Below are positions 1-11,293 of a stretch of 45,891 nucleotides of DNA, piece by piece (the stretch's first letter is position 1; each line of letters starts with the position of its first letter). The notes under the pieces are model-generated. The model did not search any database. It was not told the DNA's origin and saw only the letters and a program-made list of their open reading frames with translations. Source of the stretch: Branchiostoma floridae (lineage: Eukaryota; Chordata; Leptocardii; Amphioxiformes; Branchiostomatidae); contig NC_049986.1 of NCBI RefSeq assembly GCF_000003815.2, positions 8,578,064 to 8,623,954 of the forward strand. Reading direction: 5' to 3'. The position numbers and the translations under genes are program-made.

Positions 1-1470
1 GAGAACAAACTGACCTCGCTTTCCCCGTACGAGCTTGGGTGGCCGCAGGTACAGGCTCACATTGCCGGGAACCCCTTACACTGTGACTGCGCTCTTTCCT
101 GGTTGATAAACATGCCTTCGAGAGACCGTGGTATGTTTGGCAACACCCGAAAAAAGGAGGGACTCTACTGCAACACGCCAATGAGCCTCAAGGGGAGAGC
201 ACTTTCTGATGTCTCCGGCCAGATGACTGAGTGTACGAAAAAAGTCGACAGCACTGAGGCAACCCTCACGAAGAGTGATGTAGCAGTAGCACTAACTTAT
301 TTCAGTGTGACTGAGGTTGCATTCGGTCAACTAGGACCCAGGTCAATGTCAAGTACAACCGAGACCATAGCCCAAAACCAGCTATCGTTTGCAGACGCCT
401 CCACCCAGCCAATAAAGCACGACCCTACCGCAAGTGATGTCATTACTACAGCACCTTCGGTGGCACTCCTGGGCTACGAAAACTACACTCTTGCAACCGG
501 TATGTATGACGTTGTCATGATGTCGCAACAAGGGATGGAACTGAACACGAATGGATCCCACGATCAAGAGAACAACTCGGCAACATCATCAACAGACGCT
601 ACACATGCCGACGTCTCCGATACTCATACTAGAAACCCACGGGCCGATCAGAAAGACTCAAAGAATCCACATGTGTCATCAGATGTCAACGTTAAAGTCT
701 ACGATACTCAGACTAAAAACCCACGAGCCGCCAAGAAGAAAGAGAGTCTACGGATATCAACAGACGCTACACATCCCAACGTCTCCAATACTCATACTAG
801 AAACCTACGGGCCGATCAGAAAAACTCGGAGAGGCCACAAGTATCAACAAATGCCAACGTTAACGTCTACGGTACTCAGACTAAAAACTCACTTGCCGCC
901 AAGAAAGAAGAGAGTCCACAAGTACCAACAGGCGATACACATTTCAATGTCTACTATCTACAGACTAAAAATCCACGAGCCACCGTGAAGAAAGAAGAGA
1001 TCTCGAAAGTTCCCATTCTCTTCATTGCCGTTGTTGTGGGTGGAAGCCTGGTGATCGTGGTAATTATTGTCTGCCTTGTTCACCTTGGAAGAAAGAACAA
1101 GTTTTGCCTGAAATCTAGACGCCATAGCAATGCCAATATGGCTACAGTTCGCCATGCCATGGCGATGCAACAGATTCTACCACCAATCCAAAACAGTGTA
1201 TATAACACCGCCTGTGCCACTGATCATTTTAATGTATTACACCAAACCTTGCCACCGATAGCAAACTCTATGTATCACACCAATTCAACTTCACAGGACT
1301 ATAATACCGACTCTAGCTCTGTCACTGGTCATTCTAATGTTTTACACCAAATCTTGCCACCGATAGCAAACTCTATGTATCACCCCAATTCAAATTCACA
1401 GCACTATAATCCCGGCTATAGCGTTGCACCTCAAGAGTCATTTAAATACACCAAATCTTGCCACCGATAG
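1..1470 (+). CDS. LRR single-pass membrane receptor-like protein, 3' part (5' truncated by window)
   Basis: The frame is open from base 1 and ends at TAG 1468-1470. Counting from base 1, residues 24-30 (NPLHCDC) and Cys28, Cys30, Cys57 and Cys78 make a typical LRR C-terminal cap, so the leucine-rich repeats lie upstream of the window. A long Ser/Thr/Asn-rich stalk follows, with possible N-glycosylation sites (NYT, NGS) and five 27-29-residue repeats (about residues 197-336). One hydrophobic helix (337-360, nt 1009-1080) is followed by basic residues (GRKNK), giving a type I topology. The cytoplasmic tail starts tandem repeats of the form LPPIxNSMYHTN...QDYNTD. The last 10 residues read the repeat in a shifted frame, so this stop probably reflects an indel. 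Amphioxus has many LRR membrane receptors, but no specific orthologue is recognised. Membrane-protein class is confident; ligand and function are unknown. Confidence 0.8.
   Translation, partial: ENKLTSLSPYELGWPQVQAHIAGNPLHCDCALSWLINMPSRDRGMFGNTRKKEGLYCNTPMSLKGRALSDVSGQMTECTKKVDSTEATLTKSDVAVALTYFSVTEVAFGQLGPRSMSSTTETIAQNQLSFADASTQPIKHDPTASDVITTAPSVALLGYENYTLATGMYDVVMMSQQGMELNTNGSHDQENNSATSSTDATHADVSDTHTRNPRADQKDSKNPHVSSDVNVKVYDTQTKNPRAAKKKESLRISTDATHPNVSNTHTRNLRADQKNSERPQVSTNANVNVYGTQTKNSLAAKKEESPQVPTGDTHFNVYYLQTKNPRATVKKEEISKVPILFIAVVVGGSLVIVVIIVCLVHLGRKNKFCLKSRRHSNANMATVRHAMAMQQILPPIQNSVYNTACATDHFNVLHQTLPPIANSMYHTNSTSQDYNTDSSSVTGHSNVLHQILPPIANSMYHPNSNSQHYNPGYSVAPQESFKYTKSCHR
589..1008 (+). 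repeat. Coding tandem repeat in the extracellular stalk (5 units, alternating 29/27 aa)
   Basis: Five units align around the core T(H/Q)T(R/K)NPRA. Units 1 and 3 (29 residues, THTRN...ADQK) resemble each other more than units 2 and 4 (27 residues, TQTKN...AAKK), so a two-unit block was duplicated. The sequence is rich in Thr, Asn and Lys and has no cysteines, which suits an extended stalk between the LRR domain and the membrane. Confidence 0.8.
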
Positions 1471-2667
1471 TAAACTCTATGTATCACACCAATCAATCAT
1501 CAACTCCACAGGACTATAATACCGACTCTAGCTCTGTCACTGACCATTCTAATGTTTTACACCAAACCTTGCCACCGATAGTAAACTTTATGTTTCCCCC
1601 AAATTCAACCTCCCCCGGGCCTATAATTCCGGACTCTAGTTCTGACACTGTCCCTGATGATTTCTAATGCTTTACACCCAAACCTTGCCACCGATAGAGA
1701 ACTTTATGTATCACCCCAATTCAACTCCACAGGACTATAATACAGCCTCTAACTCTGACACTGATTCTAGTAATTCTAATGCTTTACCCGAACCTTGCCG
1801 CCGATAGAGAACTCTATGTATCACACCAATTCAACTCCACAGGACTATAATACCGACTCTAGCTCTGACAGTGGTCATTCTAATGCTTTACACCAAACTT
1901 TGCCACCGATAGAGAACTCTATGTATCACACCATACCAAATCCACAAGACTGTAATAACGACTCTACAACTGATCATTCTAATGTATTACACCAAACCTT
2001 GCCACCGATAGAGAACTCTATGTATCGCACCAATTTAACGCCACAGCATAATAATACAGCCTCTGGCTCTGACACTGATAATTCTACTGCTTTACACCAA
2101 ACCTTGCCACCGATAGCAAACTCAAACAATTCAACTCCACAGGACTATAATACCGACTCTGACACTGATAATTCTAATGTGTTGCACCAAACCTTGCCAC
2201 CGATAGAGAACTCTATGTATCATACCTATTCAAATCTACAGGACTATAATAGCGACTCTGCAACTGATCATTCTAATGTGTTACACCAAGCCTTGCCGCC
2301 GATAGCAAACTCTATGTATCACACCAGTTCAATTCCACAGGACTACTAGTATAATACAGCCTCCAGCTCTGACGCTGATAATTCTACTGCTTTACACCAA
2401 ACCTTACCGCTGATAGAGAACTCTATGTATCACACCAATTCAACTCCATAGGACTTTAATACCGACTCTAGCGTTGCAACTCCTGATCATTCGAATGTGT
2501 TACATCAAACCTTGCCACCGATAGCAAACTCTATGTATCACACCAATTCAACTTCACAGGACTATAATACCGACTATGACACTGACCATCCTAATGTGTT
2601 ACACCAAGCCTTGCCACCGATAGAGAATTCTATGTATCACACTAATTCAAGTTCACAGGAGGCCTGA
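1165..2667 (+). repeat. Coding minisatellite, about 15 units of 90-116 bp (cytoplasmic tail array)
   Basis: Each unit encodes variants of LHQTLPPIxNSMYHTN followed by a Ser/Asp/Asn-rich linker with QDYNTD. Units start near 1170, 1246, 1354, 1458, 1569, 1685, 1795, 1900, 1999, 2104, 2194, 2293, 2404, 2512 and 2611. All are in the receptor frame except those at 1458, 1569 and 1685. Each unit has two tyrosines, in MYHTN and DYNTD contexts. Neither fits the ITIM consensus; phosphorylation is speculative. Confidence 0.85.
1471..2667 (+). pseudogene. Frame-broken continuation of the receptor tail
   Basis: The repeat array continues past the first stop. The intervals 1354 to 1458, 1569 to 1685 and 1685 to 1795 each leave a remainder of 2 bases modulo 3, and together they restore the original frame by 1795. 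From there the frame runs with repeat meaning to TAG 2347-2349 and TAG 2449-2451, then to TGA 2665-2667, where the repeats stop. Extra single bases (cacccaaacc for caccaaacc near 1675; gatgatttc for gatcattc near 1660) look like point indels. Either the tail is decaying, this is one null haplotype, or the draft has errors in a tandem array. Confidence 0.6.
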
Positions 2668-4480
2668 AACCGTAGTCGACATTCGGCGGTGTCGGTTTTA
2701 CTGAAGTCCCTACCAGACTAGTCTCCACAGCAGGCTCTCTAGGCCTTTTCGTCCCTTTTTTTGCTCATGATACACTTTTGCTGGCCATTTCTGTTTGTGC
2801 TTGGACGCTTAAACGGGTCGGCTGTTAACGTTAAAGTGCCCCCGGTGTGCAAAAAGAAATGACCAGCAAAAGTGTACTATGAGCCAGATAAAAAGGCCCA
2901 GAGAGCCTACTATAGGGACCAGCAGTACAAGCGACCCAGTACAAAAAGAAACGACCAGTAAAATTGTATTATGAGCCAAAAAAGGAGCAAACTACTACCC
3001 AGGCTAACTTTATACATAAATTGCCGTAATATTTTACCATAGTCTCACTAGAAAGCAAGGACTGGTTCACTGAATTCATGAATCTTTTATTGCATATGTG
3101 CTCATGAAAGCTACATTTTTCATAACTTTTGCTAGACTAGTTATTTGTTTCCTGACGCACAGTTCTCATGCATTACGATGAGAAAACCAATCGGCACACT
3201 GATCTTCTTGTCAGATTGGTCTAGAAGACACAGCGATGTTCGTCTGTTGACGAAGAGTGAAGACGTGATGTCTATATGTAGGTTGTCGTTCTAGTGTTTG
3301 CACTGTTCTTTTTTAATAACCGAGCCTGCGAACACCACCGGCCGAATTTGAAGATCATCTAGAGCTGGTCGAATTTCAAAATCCCCCGAACATCGCTGAA
3401 AATCTTCTCCGTCACAAATTGGACGAGGCTCGGGCGACGTTTATCTAACACTATATAAAGGCGTATATATCCCCCATGAGATGGTATCATCTTTTAGACA
3501 TCCGAAGTGAGAATCAACTATATAACACGGTAAAAATCCAATATTTGGATCAATTTTGTTTTCTGTGTTGTGGGAAGTATGTAGGGCATGAGTGGGATGG
3601 ACGGGCACACTGAAATAATGATATTAACAAGAATTTTGTGATAGACCAACCCAAAATCTCATTAAAAAACCCTCAAAAATCACCGAGGCCTTGTTGAATT
3701 TAATCGCACTTCTTCCAGGGATCCGGGAACGTCGACCGAGCCCGCGTAATCGTCAGGACGTCGGTCGTTCTTCGGCCGAAATGCCCATGCATTTAGAGCT
3801 CGCCAACTCGCTTGATTCTTGATTTGTGACGGGGGTTTAGGCAGCTATTTCAAAACATATGTTAGAGAATAATATTGAATTCTTTATAGAGAGCATATAT
3901 AGCCTTTAGAAAAATGTACGATTTTTCACCTTAGCATTAGTCCAAAGATTACCAGTTGCATGGATAACGTTATACATTTGGTGTCATATTCTATTCTTCG
4001 CAAACATAGATTACCATAATTTATGTAATGGAAAGGAAGGCGAATCAAAGAAAGTATTGATTGTGGTTCAAGTACACCTGGAAACCTTTAATCAATATTT
4101 GCCTTTATACTGAACATGTATTTCTGATGATACTATTTGTCTTTAACCACAAATGAATGTTGAACAAGTCAAGAATTTGTTTGAATAAAGTAAACATTTG
4201 TGTTAGATGTTCTTGTATTGAATTGTTTCTCCCAGTCTAGCGACGCTGAAGAAGTCACAAGAAAAGTCCAAAAAATAAATTCCCGTTTTCATCCAGTTGT
4301 AGATACAGCGTTTTTTTTTGTCTATTTCAGCGGCATTTTTGACAGTTTTGGCGATCGAATGCGTTTGTAAAGGCTGCTGTCAGTTCAATTTCGACTCTTT
4401 TTGTTTTTTGTTTTCTATCACATATTTCCGGGTCAGTATGCGATTGACCTGACGATATTTTACCCGAATGTCCGATTTAT
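2668..4480. other. Intergenic; no gene seen
   Basis: AT-rich sequence without a convincing exon. It contains the inverted repeat at 2721-2920 and a third, direct copy of its arm at about 2940-2985. No other structure could be supported. Confidence 0.6.
2721..2920. repeat. Inverted repeat (fold-back/MITE-like)
   Basis: Arms 2721-2800 and 2846-2920 are imperfect reverse complements, sharing GCTCAT-A-TACACTTTTGCTGG and GGCTCTCT-GGCCTTTT blocks. A further diverged direct copy of the right arm lies at about 2940-2985. No clear target duplication was found. Confidence 0.6.
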
Positions 4481-4523
4481 TATTTTCACTCCGCGTACCG
4501 AAGGTACGCTTCGAGTGAAAATA
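4481..4523. repeat. Short imperfect hairpin
   Basis: TATTTTCACTC pairs with GAGTGAAAATA, and inside it CGTACC pairs with GGTACG around a GAA loop. It is probably part of a dispersed repeat. Similar Gaa(A/T)TTTGG-containing blocks recur at about 4605-4640 and 4760-4790. Confidence 0.55.
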
Positions 4524-7439
4524 TTGTTTTCGTACCGTTTCTTCTTTCTTTCTTTCTCCTGTCACGACCTTTAAAGTGTTTCCTCTCCGTCGTTCTTAGC
4601 CCGAATGACCTGAAATTTGGCACAAGTGTACCTTGGGTCAATACCCTCAGACGTTTTTTTCGGTTTTTTGATAGATACTTTTAAAATGATTTTATGGATG
4701 TTTTTAGGTGGTGTTTTGACCGAACTGTATAATTGTGCCTCCCGTGCCCAGGTATTAAACCCAAGGGACCCGAAATTTGGTATGAATGGTGCATGAGATA
4801 TTTACTAAAAGAACCCTGTTATCATTTTTGGCACAAAATCACTTAAAAATGATTTATAAGCCAATTTGGCGGGGTTTTTCGTCTGCGTTTTCGTCTTCAC
4901 CGCCTCTGAGCGTCTCACCATATATGGTAAATAACGTAATCACCTTCCCTGTGGTATGACCAGGTGGCGGCCGTGCACGTGGTCACCCCTGCTTGCTCTA
5001 ATTAATATTCATGAACACGCGTCGCAAACGTCATCCGGCGAATGCGGGTGTTGTTGGAATATCTGCTGTTATCAAATTCATGAACGACGAATAATGACAC
5101 GGTGTGAGGGCATTGTTCTCAGTGCTATTGTCACCAATTCAAATCAAATTTATTGTCACAAACCTCGACGCAAGCACAAGATACGTAGGCACATTTTAGA
5201 CAGGATGCCACCCTCAGTCAAGTGTAGCCTCTACCAGGCGCCACGGATCGGTGGTCTAATTGTAGAAAGTGGACAAATAGAGTCAATAGTATGCTAGGAG
5301 AGTCGGCCGGCCAGAGGATTCATTTCAAGTGCAGGATTTACCACAGAACAAGTCATCAACAACAGAGAGAAAAAATATCGCAATCCCAATGCGAAAACCA
5401 CAACGCCTAAAGCTCAGAGCTGTTTGGCATGGTCGATTTGGCGGTGCTTGAGCCCCGCTGTTAACGTTACACTGTCCACAATTAAAAGCCGCTCCGCGTC
5501 AAAAAAATAGAAGAAATTGGTCAGGAAAAGACAGAAAACACGCCAGATAAGTTAACGTCACATGGCCGAGGACTATAGTTTGCGACTTGCAATTTGCCAG
5601 GCCGGCCAACACTTATAGGCCAATTAACTCCAACCAAGAAGGTTATATACTAGGCTTTTATTCCTTGAACTTGGCAAAAGTCCTCTATTCAACCAGGCGG
5701 AAGTCTGGTAGTGACTAATCAACCGCCGCGCGGGTCGCCTTGCTGCCACATGTACACATGATCACATGAAAAAAATAATGACATATGTATTAGCGTTGAA
5801 TTATTATTTTTGAGAAGGTTCCGTTTATCACGGAACTGCTGTTGTTTCAGAAATCTCACTGACTTTTGCTTGCAAACACGTAAATTCCTAACTTGCAACT
5901 ACAGTATTCTCAGCGGCGCTCAACGCGTTCCTACGTTTCACCATTTGTGGTAAACAAAGCCGACAAAAGGGTCCTTGAACACGCAGCTGGCAGGTGCGGC
6001 GGGTTCACGGTCTGCTAATTGAATTGTCTCGGTAGCCAATCAGCAAAGACTTCGTACTACTTAGTGGATCACGTGCGCAGTGCCGCGCATAATAAGGTTC
6101 TCGAGATCTGTTAGTTTATGTGAAAAATAAATGGAACTTTAAGGTTATAACAGATGTATAATTACTGCAATTGCTGAGTCCTTTTAGACAAAAAGCATAC
6201 AAAACATTTAGATATATGAAACAGACTTCGTGCAAACATACAGTGGCTAATAATCTTTGTTCATCAATATAATGTATTACCTGATTAACTCTAGGTATAA
6301 AAACGGAATTTGATCCTTTTTGTCTGAATACAATGTGCATAACTTTATATGTATTTGTACTGATAATGTCATTGCAGTTCAGCCATGATATCCAATTGGA
6401 TTTTTTTTAAAAATGCACTTTGCTAAAAACGGCTAATAAGCATATCTTGGTAAAGAGTTAAAAGTGTAGTGAAGTTTGTTTGGAGAGGTAACGTTACCGG
6501 TCTGCTTGTATGAAGATTAGTTATGCTTGTGACAACCTTGAATAAGTGCAGTAATTGCCCTTGCCTTGTGTAAATAAGCAGGAAAACTTTAATCATAACC
6601 ACGCTATTGTCTGCTGTGGGTACGTAATACTAACGTTTAGGGTCGCATAACTTGTTAACGCATCTGTAGAAAAAATACAACACAATTTCCGTTTGTGAAA
6701 TAAAACCTTTTTTCTTGAAGTAATACGGTGTCTTCTTTGTTAATGTGTGAAACACTAGCATGTTGTGTGCGTGTTGTTATCAAGAAATAAAAATTGGATT
6801 ACCGTATACATAATAAAAATAGTATAGTAGCAACGTAGTTCCAGGTCATTCTCACATGTGATTTATTTTTTTTCAAATTCAATTTTGGAACAGTCCATGT
6901 TTGCATAAAGGGGGAGAGCGGAGTGAAAATAGCTGAATTTGCTCCTAAGCAAATACCGGCCTTTCTAGTGTCATATGCGATTATGCCATTGTATTTATAA
7001 TGGAGTGAATGGGAAATGGTTCGGGTTTTCAGAATTTTATGCAAATCCCAGACTTATGGCAATAGCAGTGATGCAATAAGTTGGTGTTCACTGTAATTGT
7101 ATTTGAACCTTTGTGGTTAATGACCGTATTAGATATTAACGGTTATGTTATATATGTACTTACTTTACTTTATCTTATACATTGTATAACAAAACATCAC
7201 ATTGGTTGCATTGTCACTTGCAATCTGGAATAGAGAAAGAAACTCGATCTGAAACTCTGGTTTACTTTGTCCTTCACTTGAATTGTCAAGTTTTGTGATG
7301 CTTTCACTTTCAGTTGACAGTGAACGAAGTTGAAACTTTGTCCGTGTGTGTAAGAATCCTGAGCTTCCGTCCCTTGAGTGAAATACCAAATGGAACGGCC
7401 CAAATACCTGTCATACCCGGAAGTGTTCGTGCATGCAAC
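4524..7439. other. Intergenic and upstream region of the asparaginase gene; no gene seen
   Basis: Open frames here (for example 4956-5297) are short, unlike any family I know, and lack exon signals. A CCAAT box and a CACGTG E-box lie near 6037-6075. A plausible acceptor (ctttcactttcag, ending 7313) suggests that a 5' untranslated exon of the 7440-8405 gene could lie somewhere in this stretch. Confidence 0.4.
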
Positions 7440-8405
7440 ATGGCCGCCATCGGAACGTGGACTTTTGCTCTTCCCGCTATCAAAGTGGCAAAACGTAAAC
7501 TTGAAGAAGGTTCCTCTTGTCTAGACGCGCTTGAAGCCGGTATAAACGCCGTGGAAGACGATGGCGCCACGGGAAGGTATCTTGTGGGCCGCGGGGGCTA
7601 CCCCAACGCCAAGGGAGTCCACGAGTTCGACGCGGCGGTCATGGTTGGGGAGGGCTGCCGGTATGGAGGCGTGGCAGCGTTGCGGGGCGTGGCAACACCT
7701 GTAAGCGTTGCCAGACGGGTGATGGAGAAATCTTCCCACAGCATGTTAGTAGGGCCAGGAGCAACAGCATTCGCCGTAGAGCAGGGCTTTCCACTAGAAA
7801 CTTCAGATACCTTACACACTGAAGAAAGTTTGAGCGCATTTCGGAAGTTTCTCCAGAAGCAAGCAGATGAGGCGAGAGCCAGGGCGGAGGAAAAGATGCA
7901 GAGGAGCAAAGAGGAGAAGAAAACAGGGCACGACACGCTGGGACTTATCGTACTCGATAAGAAGTCTTCCCGTATCGCAGCAGGTGTGTCCACGAGCGGG
8001 GCTCCGTTCAAAGCCGAAGGCCGGGTCGGGGACTCCCCGCTTCCAGGCGGCGGGCTCTACGCAGACGACGCCGGCGGAGCGGCTGTAGCTACCGGGGACG
8101 GGGACAACATGATGAGATTCTGCCCTTCTTTTCAGGTGGTTCAGATGATGAGGCAGGGGATCGACCCCCAGACGGCTTGCAGAGAGGTGGTGAAACAGAT
8201 TCACCAGAAAGTCGGCACAGACATGTTTGAGATGGCTCTTGTAGCGATGGATATGAAGGGATGTACGGGTAGTGGAAGTACTGTGTTAACATGGGAGGAT
8301 GTCTGTGAGGGGAAAACATATGAAGGGTTTCCTTATGTAAGGTGGGTGGAAGGGGAGTGCTCTGAGCCTATCATATGCGTCGAACCTGCAACTAAACTGA
8401 CCTAG
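7440..8405 (+). CDS. Glycosylasparaginase-like N-terminal nucleophile hydrolase (intronless)
   Basis: A 321-residue protein of the N4-(beta-N-acetylglucosaminyl)-L-asparaginase/isoaspartyl peptidase (Ntn hydrolase) family, which cleaves after autoproteolysis to expose a catalytic threonine. The nucleophile is Thr166 in GHDTLG (codon 7935). The substrate-binding RVGDSP block (Arg195, Asp198) and the TGDGD motif (Thr218-Gly219) are present. The N-terminal half keeps IGTWTF and GVHEFDAAVM. The ATG at 7440 (caacATGg) was chosen because homology begins at IGTW; the frame extends upstream to 7314 after a possible splice acceptor. No signal peptide follows this ATG, whereas lysosomal AGA has one, so this may be a cytosolic or spliced form. 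The charged linker before the nucleophile is Glu/Lys/Arg rich. Lack of introns suggests either an old intronless paralogue or a retrogene. Family is confident; orthology to AGA is not proven. Confidence 0.85.
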   Translation: MAAIGTWTFALPAIKVAKRKLEEGSSCLDALEAGINAVEDDGATGRYLVGRGGYPNAKGVHEFDAAVMVGEGCRYGGVAALRGVATPVSVARRVMEKSSHSMLVGPGATAFAVEQGFPLETSDTLHTEESLSAFRKFLQKQADEARARAEEKMQRSKEEKKTGHDTLGLIVLDKKSSRIAAGVSTSGAPFKAEGRVGDSPLPGGGLYADDAGGAAVATGDGDNMMRFCPSFQVVQMMRQGIDPQTACREVVKQIHQKVGTDMFEMALVAMDMKGCTGSGSTVLTWEDVCEGKTYEGFPYVRWVEGECSEPIICVEPATKLT

Positions 8406-8670
8406 TAGTCTTGGACCAAAATACTTCATGATTTTAATGGCTTTACGATGCATACAGCAGGTGGAGGTTTGAACCCTGTTCAGGCATAAAGCACCAAACT
8501 GGTAAAAAATGTACGTAAAAAGAACTCATAATACACTCATTGAGAAGACTAGTCTAGGATGTGTGCTTAAAGCCTTTCTTATAAAAGCGAACGGTAGTGA
8601 AGCTACATTGAGCTATCAACCATCCAGAAAAGTATTATTCTTCATCTCAGACATTAATCTGAAGAATTAC

Positions 8671-8676
8671 AATAAA
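8671..8676 (+). promoter_or_regulatory. Polyadenylation signal AATAAA for the asparaginase gene
   Basis: The first AATAAA downstream of the stop codon, 266 bases after it, followed by AT-rich sequence. Confidence 0.5.
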
Positions 8677-8699
8677 GCAAAAATACAAGAATGTTGAAG

Positions 8700-11293
8700 T
8701 ATTGGAACTTGTTTATTCAGAGAGAACTTACTTAACACGTTAAATAATGCTTTTAGCACATGTCCAAATATAGGTTCCATCTGTTGCTTGTCCAAAATAA
8801 TGCCATTCTACATTTCATCACATAACTTGCCACAAAAAAAAAACCTTTGACATCTGTATACAAAACCTTGTATTGTAAGAAAATAGTTTCCATTGACATG
8901 AATTAATTCAGTCACTGAATAAAGACGGAATGGTCTAAAACGTCTGACCATTTCCAAAGTCATAGCCAGTTGCTTGAGTAACTACTATTTGGCATATCTT
9001 ATTACCTCAATGTCTAACCACCATCAATTGAATTGTATGTTTCACAACTCTTGGCAAATATGGAAAGAATCACGAAGTTATCAGGAATGCTGTTCATGCT
9101 ACCAGTAGTACAGATCTGCCTTGGTTCATAATGTGACAACTCTGTATTCTTGAATTTCTCCTTATTCCAACTACAATGTACCACACTGTTTTCATTGTGT
9201 CACTCACTATAATTACCGTTTTAATGTATACTCTTGCCATTTTTTAAGTGCCGCACCATTTTGTCCATTGTTTATACAATAGATTTAGGTGTTTATTTCA
9301 AATTAAACATCTAAAGTTGGTCATGGAGGGTTTGGAATCAGAGAGAACAAACTAAAGTCACATATTGACAGAAAGGTATACAAATGCTCATGTACATGTA
9401 CAATATTCTTACCATAGGCACATTACAATGTGACAATGCAACAATTTGAATCCTTATGTTTTTCCATACAGTATTGTTAGAGGAAGGCTACAGTCAACCA
9501 ACCATTTATAAAGTCTATGATATGGTCATAATGCAGATATACACACACGTGCGCAGAAATTGCACGATATGAATTGTAGTCAGACTTTGGACAATAAAGG
9601 CACAATACTTTTTGGCATGAACTTACAACAGTTTAAATGTTGCACTAAAGCACATGTGAATTCACTACAATAGAATGGTCCAATTACCGTCATTATAAAA
9701 CAATGAACATTTAAAGTGTTCAGCTTCCCAACTTAATAGAAAAAAAATTACGGCTCTTAGTGGCTCAATAGAAAAAAAATTATGGCTCTTGTGGAAAATG
9801 TGCAGATTTTGGCATACCGGCACAACAAATTCACATGCTTGATACATGGGTCTTTCATAGATGTATTCCAATTGGTTTGGAAAACATCTCATTATAAGTT
9901 GCATACCACCAATCCTCTGTCAAACAAACATTTCTGAACAAAAACTGCAGAGGTAAAGTTGAATATTGACAACTGAACTTACATATGCAGCTAGTACTAA
10001 AAGTGAAAAATCACTATGAGGCCTACTAATTATACGGTATTCACGGCTCTTATTATAACATCACCTTCTGAAAAGCAAGCTCGGAATGACGGTGCTTCTG
10101 TAACATTTTACAGAATACTATACCTACATCTCTTCACAAAAATATACGATGTCCATAGTACAGAACAAGCATACGTCATGTACTATAAGCAAGGAATTCT
10201 AGTCATTACACTAGACAATCTCTTTCAATCATAACGGTGCACACACCAGTTCTTCCGCAACCGGGGTCCGTGGTAGTCCCAACTTATTTTGGAGTAAGGG
10301 GATTTTAGCATCCGTTTTGTGCCCAGTTACTCAGTGTAAAATAAGCTTAGCGGATCCAAATCGCTGGTAGTATAAAATTCGACCCCTATATGCTGTTTTC
10401 GGTAATTTTTTGTCGCCGAATCTTGGCTTCCGGGTATCGCTCCGAGGACGCAAACAGTGAAGGGGCCGGAGCCGCTTGACCGATGACGTCACCGCCATGG
10501 GCTTTCGACATGCATTAGAATATTCATTATTGTGAGATTAGTAGTACTAGAATTTTCTTGTAAATCAGATATGTTAGACCATACGGTACATGCTTAGTTT
10601 CTGTATAGGCGTAGTTCCCGGGAAAATTTTTTTTTTTAAATACGGCATCGCTGAAAAAAGTCTCTTAACTATAGGTTTCAATGGGGGCGAGAAACTGGTG
10701 TGTGCCCCCTTAAGGCTTCAGCAGTAATATTTCTTCATCCTTCTTAACGGCTCTCAAGAAGATTTTCTACACTATTCTCGGCTCTTACAGTGAACATTAT
10801 TTCCTTATAATTACGGCTCCAAATTGTCTACTTCACTCACTTTCCTTTTGTTTCTTTCAATAAAACTTGGTTCCATTGCATCTCTATGTAATAACCTCAG
10901 CATATGAAAAGTTTGTACAAAATTACGCCATCAAAAATTCACCATGCAGATCCATTTAATCTAATTGTAATTCTACAACAATATTTTTGATGGCTTTGTC
11001 CAAAGTTGAAAAAATACAATTTGGTCACAAAATGTGCCAAAGGCACCAGATGAAATGACATCTTTTTGTGCTTTTTATGAAGCAGAGCTGAAAGAAATTT
11101 TAATACTGTCCATCTAGTTTTCTGCTTCCTACGTAGACCTAAGGCAATGCACTTATTTACAATACATCCATTTTTCAATTTGAACTACTCTAACTCTACA
11201 AAGGCATGATAGTGATTACAACACATTGTGCACATTACTGAATCAAATGACCCCACTACCGTATTTGTAGCTTGTCCTTTCTGCAGTGCAATG
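8700..11293. other. Intergenic; no gene seen
   Basis: AT-rich sequence between the convergent ends of the asparaginase gene and DNLZ. The block at about 8937-9019 (from ACGTCTGACCATTTCCAAA to AATGTCTAACCA) is a diverged copy of 40831-40917, so it is a dispersed repeat. A 40-bp local duplication (AATAGAAAAAAAATTA-GGCTCTT) lies at about 9735-9795. No coding evidence. Confidence 0.5.

Noticed and set aside
4956-5297. 113-codon open frame
   Set aside because: No family resemblance, no splice or promoter context, odd composition (Cys/Ile/Arg rich); likely chance.
7314-7439. Upstream in-frame extension of the asparaginase as coding
   Set aside because: Begins with TTG after a possible acceptor; residues do not match the family; kept only as a possible spliced 5' extension.
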